Of a stretch of DNA of 64,000 nucleotides, positions 21,876 to 37,025 are shown piece by piece. The first letter of the stretch is position 1. Each line of letters starts with the position of its first letter. Under the pieces are notes generated by a model that had not been told where the DNA came from, did no database searches, and worked only from the letters and a program-made list of their open reading frames with translations. The stretch covers positions 10,631,501 through 10,695,500 of the forward strand of contig NC_061135.1 of the NCBI RefSeq assembly GCF_905220365.1. The letters are read 5' to 3'. The translations under genes and the position numbers were made by a program. Source of the stretch: Vanessa cardui. Taxonomy: Eukaryota > Arthropoda > Insecta > Lepidoptera > Nymphalidae.

Positions 21876-24412
21876 GAACTTAAGACAAAGTTACAGTAGA
21901 AGATTGGATATATTATATTGTTTACGAGTTGTCGCCAGAGTCACTCGCGTTTTAGGGGTAGATCGTTTGACGTATTAGGCAATTAAAATATCAGTAAACT
22001 GAAAGTAGAGCTGAAACTCGCTTCATACCAAATTTTTAATTCAAAATCGGTTCAGTGGATTTCCACCATCTCACAGACAGAGTTACTTAAGCCTTTATAA
22101 TATTTGTATGGATTAAAAAAATATACGTATTAAAAAAAATTGTTTATACATCGTCATCCAATATTCATTATAAAAATCCGTTTATCTATACATTCCTTTT
22201 AATAGAATATTAATACTACAAAAAGTGTAACACGTTATTGCCACAATATGGGACATGTAAGATATAATTTAATCCTCTATAGATGCATACAAGGACCTAC
22301 ACAACTAATTACCTTTTTACGCCATTTTTAATTATGGCGAGTAATAATTTTAAAGCAACGTTACGAAAAATTTTCGGTGATTTGTAATAGCATATACGTA
22401 TATATATAATTAAATATATTTCTGTTATATTGGTATAAAGTGTTTTAAATAGAATGTTATTTTAATGAGTGGTACAGGACTTATTTTTGAGGCTTATAAA
22501 TGAGAGATTGTTAAGAACTGAATTAAAAAATAGTCTACGAAGCCCCTCGCATAATAGTACAACTTATTGAGCATGACTTGCGAATATTTTTTCTAAAAAC
22601 TTATGAGGAAAACTATCGCATATCGAGGAACCTGTACACACAGTAAACGTGTCTAAATAACATGAATTATGTTAGGGCGTTTATTATGTAACGTTCGGAT
22701 AAAGATTTTGACGTACCTCACAACCTAATATGGCAAGTTACTAAGAAGGGAGGAATAAGCCCGGGTATAGGTCACTAATAGGTTTTCACATATTTATCAT
22801 GAAATGTATTTATAGATTTTATTTTGTGACACAAAATTGCCATCAGATAAACACTTGAGTCTGTTAGACTGGATACCATATAACTGAAGTAATTCAATAT
22901 ATTTGATAGTGTTATGTCAACAGTTTTGTGGCCACGGTTGCAAATATTCATGGATAATCCTGAAAAATATTAATAAAAATAGTTTTTTTTTTTTATAAAT
23001 AATATATTAGGTATATCTTAAACCTAAACGAAAGAATAGAATAAAAAGAAAAATGTTTTGTTCCATTTTAAGTACATTCTTGTTTCAGAATATTTAAATG
23101 ACATGTTATGATTGTTCTTTTAAATTAGCTCATATAATAAAAAAAAACATTAAATAGAAGAAAGAAAACCCATTTGAGTTTTAAAAAAAATGCTACTGAA
23201 TTGAACACTGATTAAGTTTCCTGTTGCGATATATTTACGAAACAATTTTAACTGCCGTTACGTTAGGTTCAATGTCTTTTCAAATTTAACATTAAGCTCA
23301 AATCCTGCAGAATCTCGCGCACCAGCGAAACCGGTTTCCAAAGGAGAGTATTGCGAGTGTACATGTCACAGAGTGCGTTCAATACAGACCCGACATTCTC
23401 TGAAAATATTTTGTATATTGTTCTGCTTTGTTAGCGTACATTAGCTGTGATTGAAATAACCGTTAACATACCGTAGCCAATTCATTCTTTACTGTGAACT
23501 AATGTAGAACTAACTAGACTTTTTGTGGCCTTCATATAAATTATGTTATACGAAAATATATTTGAATGTATTAAACGACAAAACGGTAACATTTCAACAG
23601 TACAATTTTTTATTAAACATGACTTAAATTTGATGATCATAATTTTTTTTGTCTGTACTGTTCTATCATCAGTGAGAAGTGTCAATACTGTATCTATAAC
23701 GATAATCATGATCTTGTTTATCATTATTCGGGTGAGTAATAAACTACAGATTTAGAAGGGACATTATGATGTTTTCAATGCGAAAAATCTGTTTTAAAGG
23801 TAGGTTTTCTCTGAAGCTGCGCAGTTCCTAGGAAAATCGTAAATTTTGTTTATTTTTTAACAAAATCGTAAAATAAGCACGATTTTCGACAAATATCTTT
23901 TTTTGGCACCACCAAAGTTTAAGTATCGGTAATAAGACAATAATAGCGAAAGTTGCAATTTTATCTTGAAATTCGGAATTTTTTTTAACGGATATCAAAT
24001 AATGAACTGCCTCGGAAATTGTGATCAAATATAAATTAAAAGAAGTATGAAAAATAAATTACGTAAAACACTATAAAATTTGATCCAGTTCATTTTGTTT
24101 TAATTATAACACTAAATATATTTAAAAAAAAGAACATAATAACAAAGTCATAAATTATAAAACTTTGAGCTAAAATAAGAAAAAAAACTTATACAATTAT
24201 GCAGGCTGACCTCTATCCAATATCGGTTATTCTTTGCACGACGTCACAAAATGGGGGACTGATAAGATAATCGCACCCAAATCTGAACTCGTTCGGCGCC
24301 CGCGCAGATAAGGTGGAAGACGGAATTGCGATTTCATTGAGCTATTTAGTTCTTATGATATATGCAATAGAATATTTCAAGAAATGAAAATAGATGTATA
24401 TATGTATATACT

Positions 24413-24520
24413 TTATTCAAGTAGGTAAAAGCATACTTCAGTCGTCATTTTACATTACGTAATGGTATTAAACGTAAACCTACCACCGATTCGGAATTTC
24501 TGCCGTGAATACTCATTGGA
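24413..24520 (-). repeat. Dispersed-repeat 3' tail, type C
   Basis: Read on the minus strand it carries ...CGGAATCGGTGGTAGG... and ...GCTTTTACCTACTTGAATAAAG, as in the better-preserved copy at 58018-58165. Likely the 3' end of a LINE or derived SINE. Confidence 0.6.
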
Positions 24521-27500
24521 ATTGTTATTATATATTATTTTTATTATTAGATATCGTTGATAAACTATAAATAAAATTTATTATTTCAAGTATATCTATT
24601 ATTGAAATATTAATTTAATTATAATTATTTGTTAGCTTTCCAATTACACTAATTAGCACACGTGAAGTCATTTCATTTTTCACTACTTTACGAATTACAG
24701 TCACAATTGAAAGAGAATAGTGACGAATAATAATAAATTTTAACGATTAGTAAATGAAAAAGGCTTTGGCAAATATTAATTTCAAAACAAAAATCGTAGG
24801 TTTGTTTTAAGAGCAAAAATATCTTAAAAGTCCTTACTTAAGTCCTTCTGTTTGAGTTTTATAAAAACAAATAGAAAAAAACATAGCATTAAATTACTTA
24901 TCATATTCATAATAATTTACACGAGGTATTCATTAAAATTTCGTCACAACTGATATACGTATAATAATATATATCATTTTATAAATAAAACATATCAACA
25001 GGAAATCTTACTAATCTAAGGCAGATAATATTAATTTACGAGTCGCCAATGTAATACTTTGTCAATAAAATAGTATAATATGTTCCTGTGAAGAGATTTT
25101 CATTTTAACAGAATAGAATAAACAAAAGTCAAACAACACTAGTCTTTAAAACTTTTGTCTCCTTTGCTTGGTCATGTCTTTAAAAATGTAATATCATTCG
25201 TCACAGGCACGTACTGTGAACAGATTGATAACTTTTTGTTTCTCATGTATTTTTTTGGTGCCAGTATTGTTTTCCTAATTACCCTAACATTCAGGTTGCT
25301 TTTTCTGGTTAATGGATGGTTTCAAGGGGATGGTAAATAAAAGTTAACCAAGCTAACCAATTTAACTATAATTTCCTGTATGTAACATCCGATTAACTCG
25401 CAAACAAAGTCGCAAACAGTTTACGACTGTAACATGCTTTATTACTCTTAATTAATGTTTCTCGTAACAATTTAATGAACAGGCTTGTTAGAAATTATAA
25501 AATAATTAAATATAATTAATTACTCTAAGTCTGGGTGAATAAAACTATCTTTAAACTAAAAGAATTTAATGTATAATAACAGATATATGTATATTATATT
25601 CACAGAAAATATAATTAATATACTTGCGTTACAAGTTTCAAATTAGTTTTATTATGATCGCGTTCTGTTTAACAGCCTTGCTTATAAGGCCTTTTATCCC
25701 GAGGCTTAAACACAAACCCGGTTTGAATAAAAACTTATTAGGTTTTCTGTCAAGAAGTTATCAAATATAGCCTGGAGTTAGTAAGCTTTATACAGCACCA
25801 TTTTTTATTTATCGAGGCAGGTGTCATGATGGTAAGTGGTAACTGTGGAGCGACAGCATGAGCGTTTGCAACGCCAAGACACAGCCAAGTTGCTACCGTA
25901 TGAAAAGTATGTAAAGCAGATGGTTCCGTACTTTTAGCTCGGCTGACGTATGTTTCCAAGTCCGTTGTATAAGACACACGTGCTGTATAATATTGTGGTG
26001 CATTATAATAGTCATTTTTTTTATAATAATGCAATGTACTTTTAGTTCGGTCGAGTCGGCTAACTTATCATAAAGGTAATTTAAAAATTATTCCACAGTA
26101 AAAATGGGTTTGCGGTCGCATAGCCTATCATAAATCATAAACCTTATTAGTCGGTTGGGTACGGTATATCATACTGGGTGCGAAACTTTTGAAATTAATT
26201 AATTATTAGATATGTAATAGGTAAACAATTTTGTGCGTTTGTTTGTTTTTATTTAACCTAGTTATGGAAAAAAACTAGACTATTAACATAACTCTTGTAT
26301 CATCATCATGATGTTAATTGATGGATCTAGGTTAAGTTACAACGCGGTCAAAACATTTTTATCCAAAATTCTAAACTCTTATTTATTATCGTCAGATGCT
26401 AAACGAAACGTAAACAAGGCAAGATATTCAAAATCTATCTAATATAACGAAATACAGAAGCCTATGTGCGTTAATCTCAGTTGTTTGTTCAAGTTTGCCT
26501 TGAACGCGCCGCTGCTCCGTTCCGTGGTTTTTGCACCTTCACATATTTATATAAACAATTTATATTTAAACATATATTTAGGTAATTAATTTATCTTCCT
26601 TGCTAATTTCGATTTAAGAGGCGGTTTATAATAATTTAATGATTCGAACTTAGTTTTCTTGAATACAAATCTGTCTATTATTAATATGATATCATAAATA
26701 ATGTTGAATTTAGCTCGTAACCTTATTCATTAATTAGTTCGTCATCATTAAATATACTTTTCAAACGTTAAATCGTTTTACATATGATAGAAAATATACA
26801 TAATCAAACAAAATTATTTCTGTTTGTGATTAACTCTGTTCGTAATTACAAAATTTGTAAACATTGTTTGAACTCAAACAAAAATTTCCTTTTAAATACC
26901 TTTTGTTTATAATAATATTTTGTATATAGTTTCATAGATCCGGGCAAAGACCTTTGAATGACGGCAACGGCTTACAAAATTGGTACGTTATTTATATCGC
27001 GTGATATTCACAATGCGGGCTGATTGTATGAATTTGTTCGCAAATATAATACTACCTACTCGTAATCTGTGATCATAGTGCAATTTATTAAGAGGTAGTA
27101 ACGTCATTGACCTTGCTCGATTAGGCGTTACCAATAAATATGCCCCGGCCAGGTCTCACACCCCCTCTGGCCTGTAATTACGAAGAAGTGTGACAGGTCC
27201 ATTCAATGCAAAGTTTTGTCTGGCACTGATCTATTTGCCGAAAGAGGGGTTGCATCGCGATTTGCGTATTTCGATTTCGTAAAAAATATTTAAATAGACA
27301 TTCTGCAAAAATAAAAAATAAAATACTTGTGATCAATCATTTGGGAAATAAATGTACCTAAATAACAAATTCATTGGGTTCTCTGCATATTCTTTCTCTT
27401 TTAATTGTATTAATTGTGAAGAAGAGGAAATGATGTGCTATTGTATGTTGAAAATTACTTAAATATATATTTTGTTAAATTATTAAGGTTTGTTTCTAGG

Positions 27501-28045
27501 GCCATACTTTTTGTGAAATTAGTTCTGGTATATTCAGGAAGATATAAATAATAAATAAAGATGTGCCAGTAGGATAATATTATAGTAATAATATCATTAC
27601 ATAGCACTTATGTAACGCAAGAATATTGAGGAACAAAATAACTCATGGCTTATATAATGGATTCTGTGTTGGTAATGCAGCTGCTACCTTTATAGTTTCT
27701 TTATATAAGCGAGGTGGGCTATTGATAGATATTTAAAGATTTTAGCAACTTATTTATTTGTAAAGATATTTTTGTCTTCCACAGAACTAAATTTGGTTAT
27801 AGTCATATGAGAAGTTGTAAACATAGTATTTATTAGGATTTGTTTTTTACACCTTGTTTGCGTGCGGGGTAATAGCAATTTGGATTGTGTGTTTGATACA
27901 TATTACTCTTGATTGGTATTATTTTGTTAATTTAATACTTACAGTAGAAAAGTAGATTAAAAGTGAAATGTAACATGTTTTACACAACTTTTGCATAAAA
28001 AAGTTGACTTCTGCATCTATGACATGACATGACATATTAGTTATG

Positions 28046-28262
28046 TACTAGCAACCGGCCCCGGCGTCGCACGGGTGCAATGCTGATATTAAATATACCA
28101 CAGACTTTTTTGTTTTTTTACTATATTGTTCATGTGTTATAAACTAAAACGTTTCTCTCAAATTACTCTGTCTATTAAAAAAACCGCATCAAAATCCGTT
28201 TCGTAATTTGAAAGATCTGAGTATACACAGGGCCGGACAGCGGTAAACGACTTTATTTATTA
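28046..28262 (+). repeat. Dispersed-repeat tail, type D
   Basis: It starts CTAGCAACCGGCCCCGG, contains CCGCATCAAAATCCGTTTCG and GTATACACAGGGCCGGACAGC, and ends near AAACGACTTT. It is the best-preserved copy of the repeat also seen at 5361-5560. Confidence 0.7.
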
Positions 28263-30947
28263 CTATGTAATGATGATAATGATAGAAGATTTCAAATCAA
28301 TTGATTAAATCCTAATCGATTAATTGCGTAACTATTGTGGCCCCACACAATATGGACCCACTGGGCAATTTTCATTCGACAATCGTCGAACAGATTCCAA
28401 ACATTTCACCTTATTTAAATTATACAGTATAATACGCAAAAGTAATGGTTAATTAAGTGATAAATTGATAACAGCTTATATTAGTCTCAATACATTTTTC
28501 TAAATCGCTACGGTAATTATGAGATCGATGTTTTGTTTGTGTCATTACACGATTTATGAGACCACAGATGACACCACTTTCGTAGAAAATGATTGTTCAG
28601 GTCATTGTTTATAATTAATATTTGTAAACACGAAGAAATAAAACCGCTGTTAATTGATAATTCTATCTTAAAGTATTACATTTCTGTACCCTTAATCGCG
28701 TCAATTGTCAGCATAAAAATAAATCGTGATTGTATATGTATAGATATATGTTTTGATTAGCCCGTTAGTACTAAAACAGAATTCTACATCAATGACATTT
28801 AATCTTCAATCATGACTTTCAAAATTAAGAAATAATAACATAAACCTCGCAATCTATATTTGGCTATCTTAGCGTGACAACTTAACTTATTCATACATGT
28901 TTACGCTATAATTAGCATTTAGCTGAAAATAATTGCTATTACTCAATCGGAATACTGTTTTATAAATAAGTTTATTATAAAAGTTTATATGGTTTACTTG
29001 TTAAATTAAATGTTACGTCAATAACGAAAATTTCTTCTTTGAACTTCATCAATATTCACCTCACTTCTTCTTATAAACAAAATGATGACAGTCAACAAAT
29101 TATGACAGTCAACAAAACATGATCAGTCCTTAATCAAGTAGTTGTCAATTTCTATATACCCAATTCAAAATTACAAACAGTTAATTTTGAAAGTTACCAA
29201 CCAACGCACAATTCGCGAACACTTTTCGTTGGGAGTTAAATTTTTGTCACCAACATAAATAGTCTCAACACGAATGTCATTAACTTAACTGTAGAGGAGA
29301 CATGGTCTAATGTAGCAAATCTCATTTACCATTGTTATAATTTCGCGTGTCCCTTTATGTAAAGCGGCTTATCTACGTCACTGCGTCCATTTATTTGAAT
29401 AGATCAGCGTCGGTAGCATATTGTACTATAAAATAATGAAAATAGGTATTATAATTGCATGTACATCACGCATCTCGGAGTCTGAATCGTTTTCACGGTC
29501 GTCGAGGACGGCACGTCACCTACATCTGCCGGGTCACTGAACTTAAAGAATTAGTTCACGATCAAATTGACTCTGAGTCATTTTAAAGTCAGTATATTGA
29601 ACTTTAAAAGATTCAATTTGTCTTTTTTTAAACAGATCTAGTTTTTGGAACCTGAGACGTGTTGACATGACAATTTGCGTACATTCTAAAGTGCCGGACC
29701 GGTTTACGAGAGGGAATTGTTTGAGTTTTATTACACAAGATTGGATTTTAAACTTGGACTTATAAGTAACCTAATGTTTTTTTTGAAAGTTTTCTCTCCA
29801 AGAATTTCATTAAATTGAGAAAATTATTCTTACACTTAAATCTGTACTAATATAGAATGTCGAAACTCGCTTATCTAAATTTATCAAAATATATGTAGTG
29901 GTTTTAAAATATATTTGTACTAAATTTATTGAGTTAGACTGTAGCACAAAAATACAGTACTTTCTCGCTGCGATTCTAAAAAGCTGAGTAATCATAAATT
30001 TGTAAACAATCTTGCAACGTACCAGTTTACATCATCATGAAACAGGCATGTTGTGTAATCGACATTGAACACGGGTGAAGTCGCGGTTTTTATTATTATC
30101 TGATATTGCTTCTGCCGCTGTTGCTGCTGCTGTGTTTCTAGTTTGTGGTTTTAAATTTATGGAGAAAATTATTGAAATGAATAAAAAAGAAACAGACATC
30201 TAATTTTTATTTATTTTAGCAAACCAAAGTTAGGTATATATTTATGAAGATTAAGTTTCTAGGAAGACATTAATTATAGTGAATTTACACGTAATTTTTT
30301 TTTTTCGAAATGAATCCCAAAAATCTGTTTTCTTAAAACATAAAAGTTTCCGTTGCGTTTATTTCTTAAAAAATGCGGTAAATATTTATCGTAGTGCATT
30401 TAACGAGATTAAGATAATGGCCGTGTTAAAACATTTGTGTAAATATATGTATTTATACTGTGTTTTATTTCGGTAAATGTTTTAATATTTAACATTTAAA
30501 ATTATATAACATTTTGTTCAGAATTCTTTTATTTAAACTATATAAATTACGTTATTTTTTTGGGACTTATCTAAAAGATAAAGTTTGCAAATTTTATTTA
30601 AGGAAAAGTTTTATTGAAAATATTTCTACAGTCCCGTATATTTTAAGTTAATTCATGATAAATCTGACGTGTTATGACGTCAATACGATTCATCTGAATT
30701 GTATTATGTGTATCTGTTTTCCGTTCTAGCTATAAAGTTCAAATTCCTGTGCATTTCTTTTGAATGTGAAGAATAAATGAGCGCGTTATTTAAAAAGAAA
30801 TATGAATAGGTTTGTTTCGCCGAAACGACCTGCGGTTATATCAAAGCGGGAGATATTGGTCAGATAATTTTCAAGTATTTTGTAAGGCTTGATACGATGA
30901 CCTAGATCTGGAGTATTTTTATTTTAATACGGTTAAAGGATAAAAAT

Positions 30948-31275
30948 ACAACCCGCAAAGTGCGAGTCGGACTCGCTCACGAAGTATTCCGTACCATTGA
31001 TTAGTTAAACCACAGCGGGTAAGTAAGTACATATATTTATTGATATCGAGCAAAAAAGGTAAAAAAAAATCGCTTTTGTTGTATAGCAACCCGCCTTAAA
31101 TATTTATTTTATTTCGTTTTTATTATTTTTAGTTTATCTTTGTAGTAGTAGTTTGTGAAAATTTCAACCGTCTAGCTATCAAGTTTCTTAAAAAACAGCC
31201 CGGTGACCGACACAGGGACGGAGAGACAGCGAAGTATTAGTAACAGGGTCCCTCTTTGGTACGGAAGCCTAAAAA
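30948..31275 (+). repeat. Long dispersed repeat, type E
   Basis: Contains GCAAAGTGCGAGTCGGACTC, TTCCGTACCATTGA, TTTCAACCGTCTAGCTATCA and ends GGTACGGAAGCCTAAAAAAG. This block order is familiar from interspersed repeats of many Lepidoptera. No coding potential. Confidence 0.65.
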
Positions 31276-31829
31276 AGATATATTTAAACTTTCTTCAAAC
31301 TCAAGTTATTTCCATTAAACGGAAAGTAAAAAATATAGGACATAATTATTCACTCTTCACGACGAGCAAACTCTTCTATTTAACTTTTTTTTGTATATAT
31401 AGGTACCTATAGTTTATTTCAATTACAGGAGCAGTAACTTTGACATTGAATTTTTTTTTTTATAATTGGTTAAGATCTTTAGTAATCTGTGGCAGGTCAA
31501 CCCATACTTATAAAAAAAATTAAATGTCGGCGAAGTTGATACAGAAACTTTCGAGTTAATTGTCATATAAATAGTTAAGTGGATTAGATAAAAAAAAATA
31601 AAGATACACGAGAACCGTTTATAGTAGATAATAATATCAGAGCTATGAGCACATCGCATGGAATATGTAAATGAATGGTTTGTTTATTTCTATTCTCTCG
31701 CACATAGCTTATTATATAACGCAGCTCCAGATTCCAAAGCTGCTCCTTGGATGCGCATAATTTTTTTAGCGTTTTCGCAACGAGTCCGGTATTTTACTCA
31801 ATAGTAGTCTGTGCACTTATTATCTTCAA

Positions 31830-31885
31830 ACAACAATGCTTAATATTGTTGTGTTCTGGTGTGAAGGGTGCGTGAGCCAGGGAGA
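31830..31885 (+). repeat. Family-B fragment
   Basis: About 55 bp matching the AACAATGCTTAATATTGTTGTG...GAAGGGTG-GTGAGCCAG segment of the family-B elements; both ends are lost. Confidence 0.65.
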
Positions 31886-34189
31886 TTTATTTGCATGTCT
31901 ATTAACCTAGCGTATAAAAAATAAAATCTTAAGAGATTGTAGACTTAACCGAATATTAAACGCGCAATGCATTTGGATATCTTGGTTCACAAATTAATTA
32001 AAAATTGCAACAGAACACGAATGGAAAATGGGGGATTTAAAACGAAATACCGTGACTAATTACAGACGGACAGTTAACTTTTTTGGGCAAGTAAACAACA
32101 AATGTATAATTAAAATATCCGGAAAATGTCGGTAGCATGTAAATAATTTACATACTAAGATTTTCCTTTAAATATGTTCCTTTAAAAATGTGGGTAATTT
32201 TTATTTTACTTTTTAGTGTGACTTTGTTGTGAATTATACTTATTCTTGTTGTTATTGCCGGAAAAATATCTACATCATATTCATCATATACAGCTATTCC
32301 GAAGAGTAAACCTCCAAAAAGACATCAGGTTATATTAAATATTAAGAGTAAGCAAACGAAACAAATTTGCCAGTTGGATTATAACAAGCGCTTTTATTTA
32401 CATTTGGAATATTAAGGTAATTCCTTTCGGCGTCCATTTGTATAATATCTGTAAACGTATTAAGTAATCGATACAATATAACGTAAATGGTTATATATCA
32501 TCTCCTTCATTATTTCGGGACGAGACGTTTTTCTTGTACTTGTGACAATTTTCTCCCAAATACGCACATCGAGTGAGAATACCGCGTATTTGCCGATGCC
32601 TATTATCTAACCTAATCTAGTCGACCAAGGTCAACGACGTATATCCTCCTCTTAAGCGGATACTTTTAAACATAAGATGTAACGGGTTTTTGAGCAATTG
32701 ACTGAATATGTCAATTAGGAATCTATTTAAATAGTATAGAGTGTCAAAAGTCGGCAATTTCAAGGACGTTTAGTAACATTCTAAATTATATCTTTTAAGT
32801 TTTTAGTAGTCATTTATTATTTGAAATCCGGAGTACAAGTACCACTCAGTTTTCCGCTTTACAAAGACATGCATCCCCAGTAATGGGTTGTTATTTAATA
32901 AATTCATCCGTTCGATTAAGCATTTATCTACATTTTTGTGGCAATGCGATTTAAATATTTTTGCCAGAATTGGGTTTGATTACGTAATTACGAGAAAAAG
33001 ATAATGATTCAGAGAATGTGTAATTAGTTCTGTTTTTTATTAGTACCTATTCATCATATTATATCTATCTATAAGGAAATTAAAGATAACCATTGGATTA
33101 TTGAATGTAAAAAACGATGTTTTTCAATATGAAATAAAACATGCTAAACTATTTTGAAAAAAAAGGAATATGTTTAGAGGAAGTATTTTTGAAAGAAGCC
33201 ACTCATATAGATATGTACTATATTATTTTTAAATACTAACAAAATATCAACATCTTATGTTGTAAGGCTGATTGAGTGTAAACTAATTATAGTATGAAAA
33301 AAGTTTTTCGGAAAAAAACGATTTCGAAACGATTTAAAACGACGACTCAAGGTTTGTAGTTGTTTATGAATGGTTATTAAAATACATTGTATATTTTTTA
33401 TTGTTTTATAACTTAAATAACTTGATAAGTTACGATTTTCTATAATTAGGATTGTTAAAATCGGCGGACATGAATCAAAATGCCCTTGAAGATAATTTCA
33501 TTGGCATTAGCTTTCCAACTATTTGATAACAAATAAATTCCAAGAAATCAATCAAATGTTCGCTATAAAATATTATATTTTTTTAATATGTAGTTGTTTT
33601 ATTACATGTCAATTAAATAATAAATTCAAATTTTATTTTTCGGTGCTTTCATGTTGATAATTTTAATATAACGGCTTTTTTTCTTTCTTAAAATTTACCG
33701 GTTTTTATCAACGCATTCCTGTGTAATGTAAATACTACCTAATCCAATTGATATGAAACTCTCATATTATATAAAATATTAAGTATATCAGTTCACTAAT
33801 TGTCATAAAGAGATTTACGTCAGTTATAGGCTTTAGAGTATTCTTAATTGTTGGATTATATTTTTAGAATAGATACACAAAGTTAAAATTAAGGTGTAAA
33901 AAAATGATTCTGTTTTTAACATGGTCGAAATGATCGGCTAAAGAAAATATATATAGCAAGCATTGTACGGTGTGAGAATTTCAATTTTGAAATTTTCATA
34001 CATTCACAATTATTGCCGACTAGCCAACCCGTCACAGACTAAATATCTTCAGTCTTTATGTACAATCACTGATTTTTTGTCATTAGACAATACAAACCGC
34101 TTTATACCCTATATTTTAAAACTGTAATATCTTTCAAAATATACATTTAAATTACTTTATCTATATACAATATACATTGATCTAAGTCG

Positions 34190-34480
34190 AGGATTCAGCC
34201 AGCGTTTGCAATGTAAAAAATGTGTTTTTTATGACAATCCATTCATGAATCCTCCAAAATTATCAATGTTTCTCTAATTAATTATGCATGTATTATGTGT
34301 ATCAATCTTCATATTGAAAATGCTCTTTTAAAAAAACCGCATTTAAGTAGTCTAATATTTTTCATTTCATTTTACTTAGGAGGACTCTAAAAAATATATT
34401 GAATACGCAATTATTTTTTACACTTTTTAGTGCATATTCATTTGTTCTAAAGTAGTGTTTTGTTTGAAGTCGGTTTTTCT
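34190..34480 (+). repeat. Degenerate dispersed-repeat tail, type D
   Basis: Shares GATTCAGCCAGCGTT, the AAAAAATGTG block and AAAAAAACCGCAT with the copies at 17608 and 28046. It ends at GAAGTCGGTTTTTC. A further decayed family-B piece follows at about 34740-34870. Confidence 0.55.
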
Positions 34481-36130
34481 TTTTGTTAAAATTTTTATTT
34501 ATGTTAATAAATAGAAAACATATCATTTGAAATATCTTGAAATACTTCGTCAAAGACTGATTATTATAATAAATATTATGTTAATAAATTGAAAACATCA
34601 TTTGAAATCTCTTGAAAGTGAATGCTTTCTTATACCTTTAAAAGGTATATATTGTATTTCAAATTTCTGCTTATTTCAGCGAATCAAAGTACCTATGTTG
34701 TTATATTAGTCAAATCAAATACCTTTCTGTCCAGTATTACAGTTTGCATGGGCAGTGACTCAATGTAATTATAGGCACAAACATTATAGCTCATAATATC
34801 TTACATTCCGCAGTTGACGGTGTATCAACGATGTTAGAGTTGGTCCATATTTTTAATACCTTTGTCTAAAGACATTTTTCCGTTTGTGTATCTATTAAAA
34901 TGAAATATTTCGTTCATAAATAATCCAGACAGTTTAAACAGAGGCCGTTGACTAGGCTATGTTTAAAATAAACAAAAGCGAGTAATAAATAGTTTATTAA
35001 TATATTTATGTTTAGAAATTATGAATTATACGTGCAATTCGACCTAAAACTCGTGTCAAGTTGACATTGCACGTTTTTATGTTTTAGAACGTAATATGAC
35101 TCCAGACGTGGCAAGTCATTTAGGTATAATCACACAATCACCGAATAATACCTATTTATATTAATAGATTTAATTTATGCAAAGTATTAATCTGTACCAA
35201 TTTTGAATTAAGGTTATAAATACAAGACTAACGTCGTGTGTCGTGGCCTTTTTTCTAACTACTGAACATGACGGTTTCAATTTCGTACTCAAATACAATT
35301 GGTGATGCAATAAAAATATTCGAAATAGTAGGTTGGTATGGGGCGAAAATTTAAATAATAACTAAATATTTATTTTAATATTTTTTTTTACAAAAATTAG
35401 TGCTTTTTTTAAAACACATTTTATAATGACAGTAGTAGTAAGATTGGATCGTTAACATATTTCATAAGAAAAAATATTCAATGAATGTCTTAACTATGCT
35501 GTATGAAATTACTAGTAGGTATGCATGTAGGTACTGGATGGCCAAATAGGAAACGCAAATTGTTCTTATCTATATAATCATATTTCCTGTCTTTATTTCA
35601 AGATTGCCAACCTTTAAATGTTGTCAGGACAAGATTTTGTTAAATGTTTCCAGTTTCATAATTAATTAATGTTGTGTGTTTAATTTATGCTGTATGAGTG
35701 TATTCATTAAATGGATCATTTATTTAAAAAAAATAGTATCGCGATGATTCAGTACATATATTATGCAACATAGTTTTGTACTGTGAATTGTATGATAATA
35801 TGAATAAAGTATAATAAATACATAAATATTGTGCTAAAAAATATAATAATACGATAAATTTTATACAGTTTGCTAACGACCTTTTATTTACCTTCAATTT
35901 AATTTTGCTGAGATATATATTTTTTAGTATTACCTTTATCATCCTGATTTTCGACACATGATATGGCAACCCTACCCTATTGACAATAGCCTTGATGTAC
36001 GATCGTCTTGCATTAATTCATCTACATACAATAAACGAAAACTTAGTCTATTTTTATTTATTGCTACTGGAGGTCTCTCGTTTTATAAATCACTTTAGTC
36101 TATAAAACTTTGGTTAAAAGTATTTAAGTA

Positions 36131-36394
36131 TAGCACGACACAACTTAGATGTAGCATCGGCAAATTTAATAAAACCGATTACTGCCGATTCATACAACCA
36201 ATAGAAATAGCTCATTATCGCGCCATTCGACGCTGTAGATGCTCGCGTCAGTGTCGTGTCAAATTGGCGAATATATTAGGTCATATGATATTACAAGTTA
36301 TAAGTAAAGTAAAGATCATATTAACACGAGAAATAAATTTCGATAATTTGGGATTGCGTACTTAATTCGGATGACATCTAAGTTGTGTCGTATT
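36131..36394. mobile_element. MITE with TIR core CGACACAACTTAGATGT (copy 1)
   Basis: The terminal inverted repeats are about 22 bp with two mismatches near the ends. They are flanked by TA-rich sequence compatible with a TA target duplication. The interior is non-coding. The duplicate is at 43297-43560. Confidence 0.75.
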
Positions 36395-36729
36395 ATAAGT
36401 AGTTAAAATGATTGTACACATTAGTGTTTCTCATTTCATTCAATTGTATTTTTCATTATAGGTATCTGTGATTGTTCGATTAAATAATTTAAAAACTTCT
36501 TTTTTCTTAAATCAAAATCTCCTTTTTTTATGTAGGCTTGTAAAATAATTTTTGAGTCGTCTACTATAATATTGATTTAAATGTAAGGCTGGGTTCGGAA
36601 ATTAGTTTCTATCGAAAAGAATCGGCAATAAACTCAGTCGTTACTCTTTTCCACTATTTAAATAAAAAGAGAAATAGAGTATGTCAATAATGATGTTCGT
36701 TAATTATCAAAGTTTTTATGATAGGGCTA

Positions 36730-37025
36730 GGATTGGTGGTAGGGCTTTGTGAAAATCCGTCTGGGTAGGTACCACCCACTCATCAGTTATTCTACCGCCA
36801 AGTAACAGTATTCAGTATTGTTGTGTTCCGGTCTGAAGGGTGAGTGAGCCAGTGTAACTACAGGCACAATGGACATAACATCTTAGTTCCCAAGGTTGGT
36901 GGCACATTGACGATGTAAGGAATAGTTAATATTTCTTCCAGCGTCATTGTCTATGGGCGATGGTGACCACTTACCATCAGGTGGCCCATATGCTCGTCCG
37001 CCAACCTATTCCATAAAAAAAAAAA
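36730..37025 (+). mobile_element. SINE-like element, family B (copy 1 of the duplication)
   Basis: Full-length copy from GGTGGTAGGGCTTTGTG through CCGTCTGGGTAGGTACC to CCAACCTATTCCAT followed by an 11-A tail. The A tail supports retroposition. Duplicate at 43896-44191. Confidence 0.85.

Larger units (their letters stand above)
19963..35334 (+). other. Chsy intron 1, left part
   Basis: No second Chsy exon was found. AT-rich DNA with a MITE (21411-21875) and several old dispersed repeats (24413, 28046, 30948, 31830, 34190). A repeat-like tail containing CGGTTCAGTGGATTTCCACCATCTC sits near 22020-22110. Nothing recognisable in the rest. Confidence 0.55.

Noticed and set aside
30108..30136. CTG/CTGTTG microsatellite-like run
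   Set aside because: Too short and imperfect to be notable, and no coding context.
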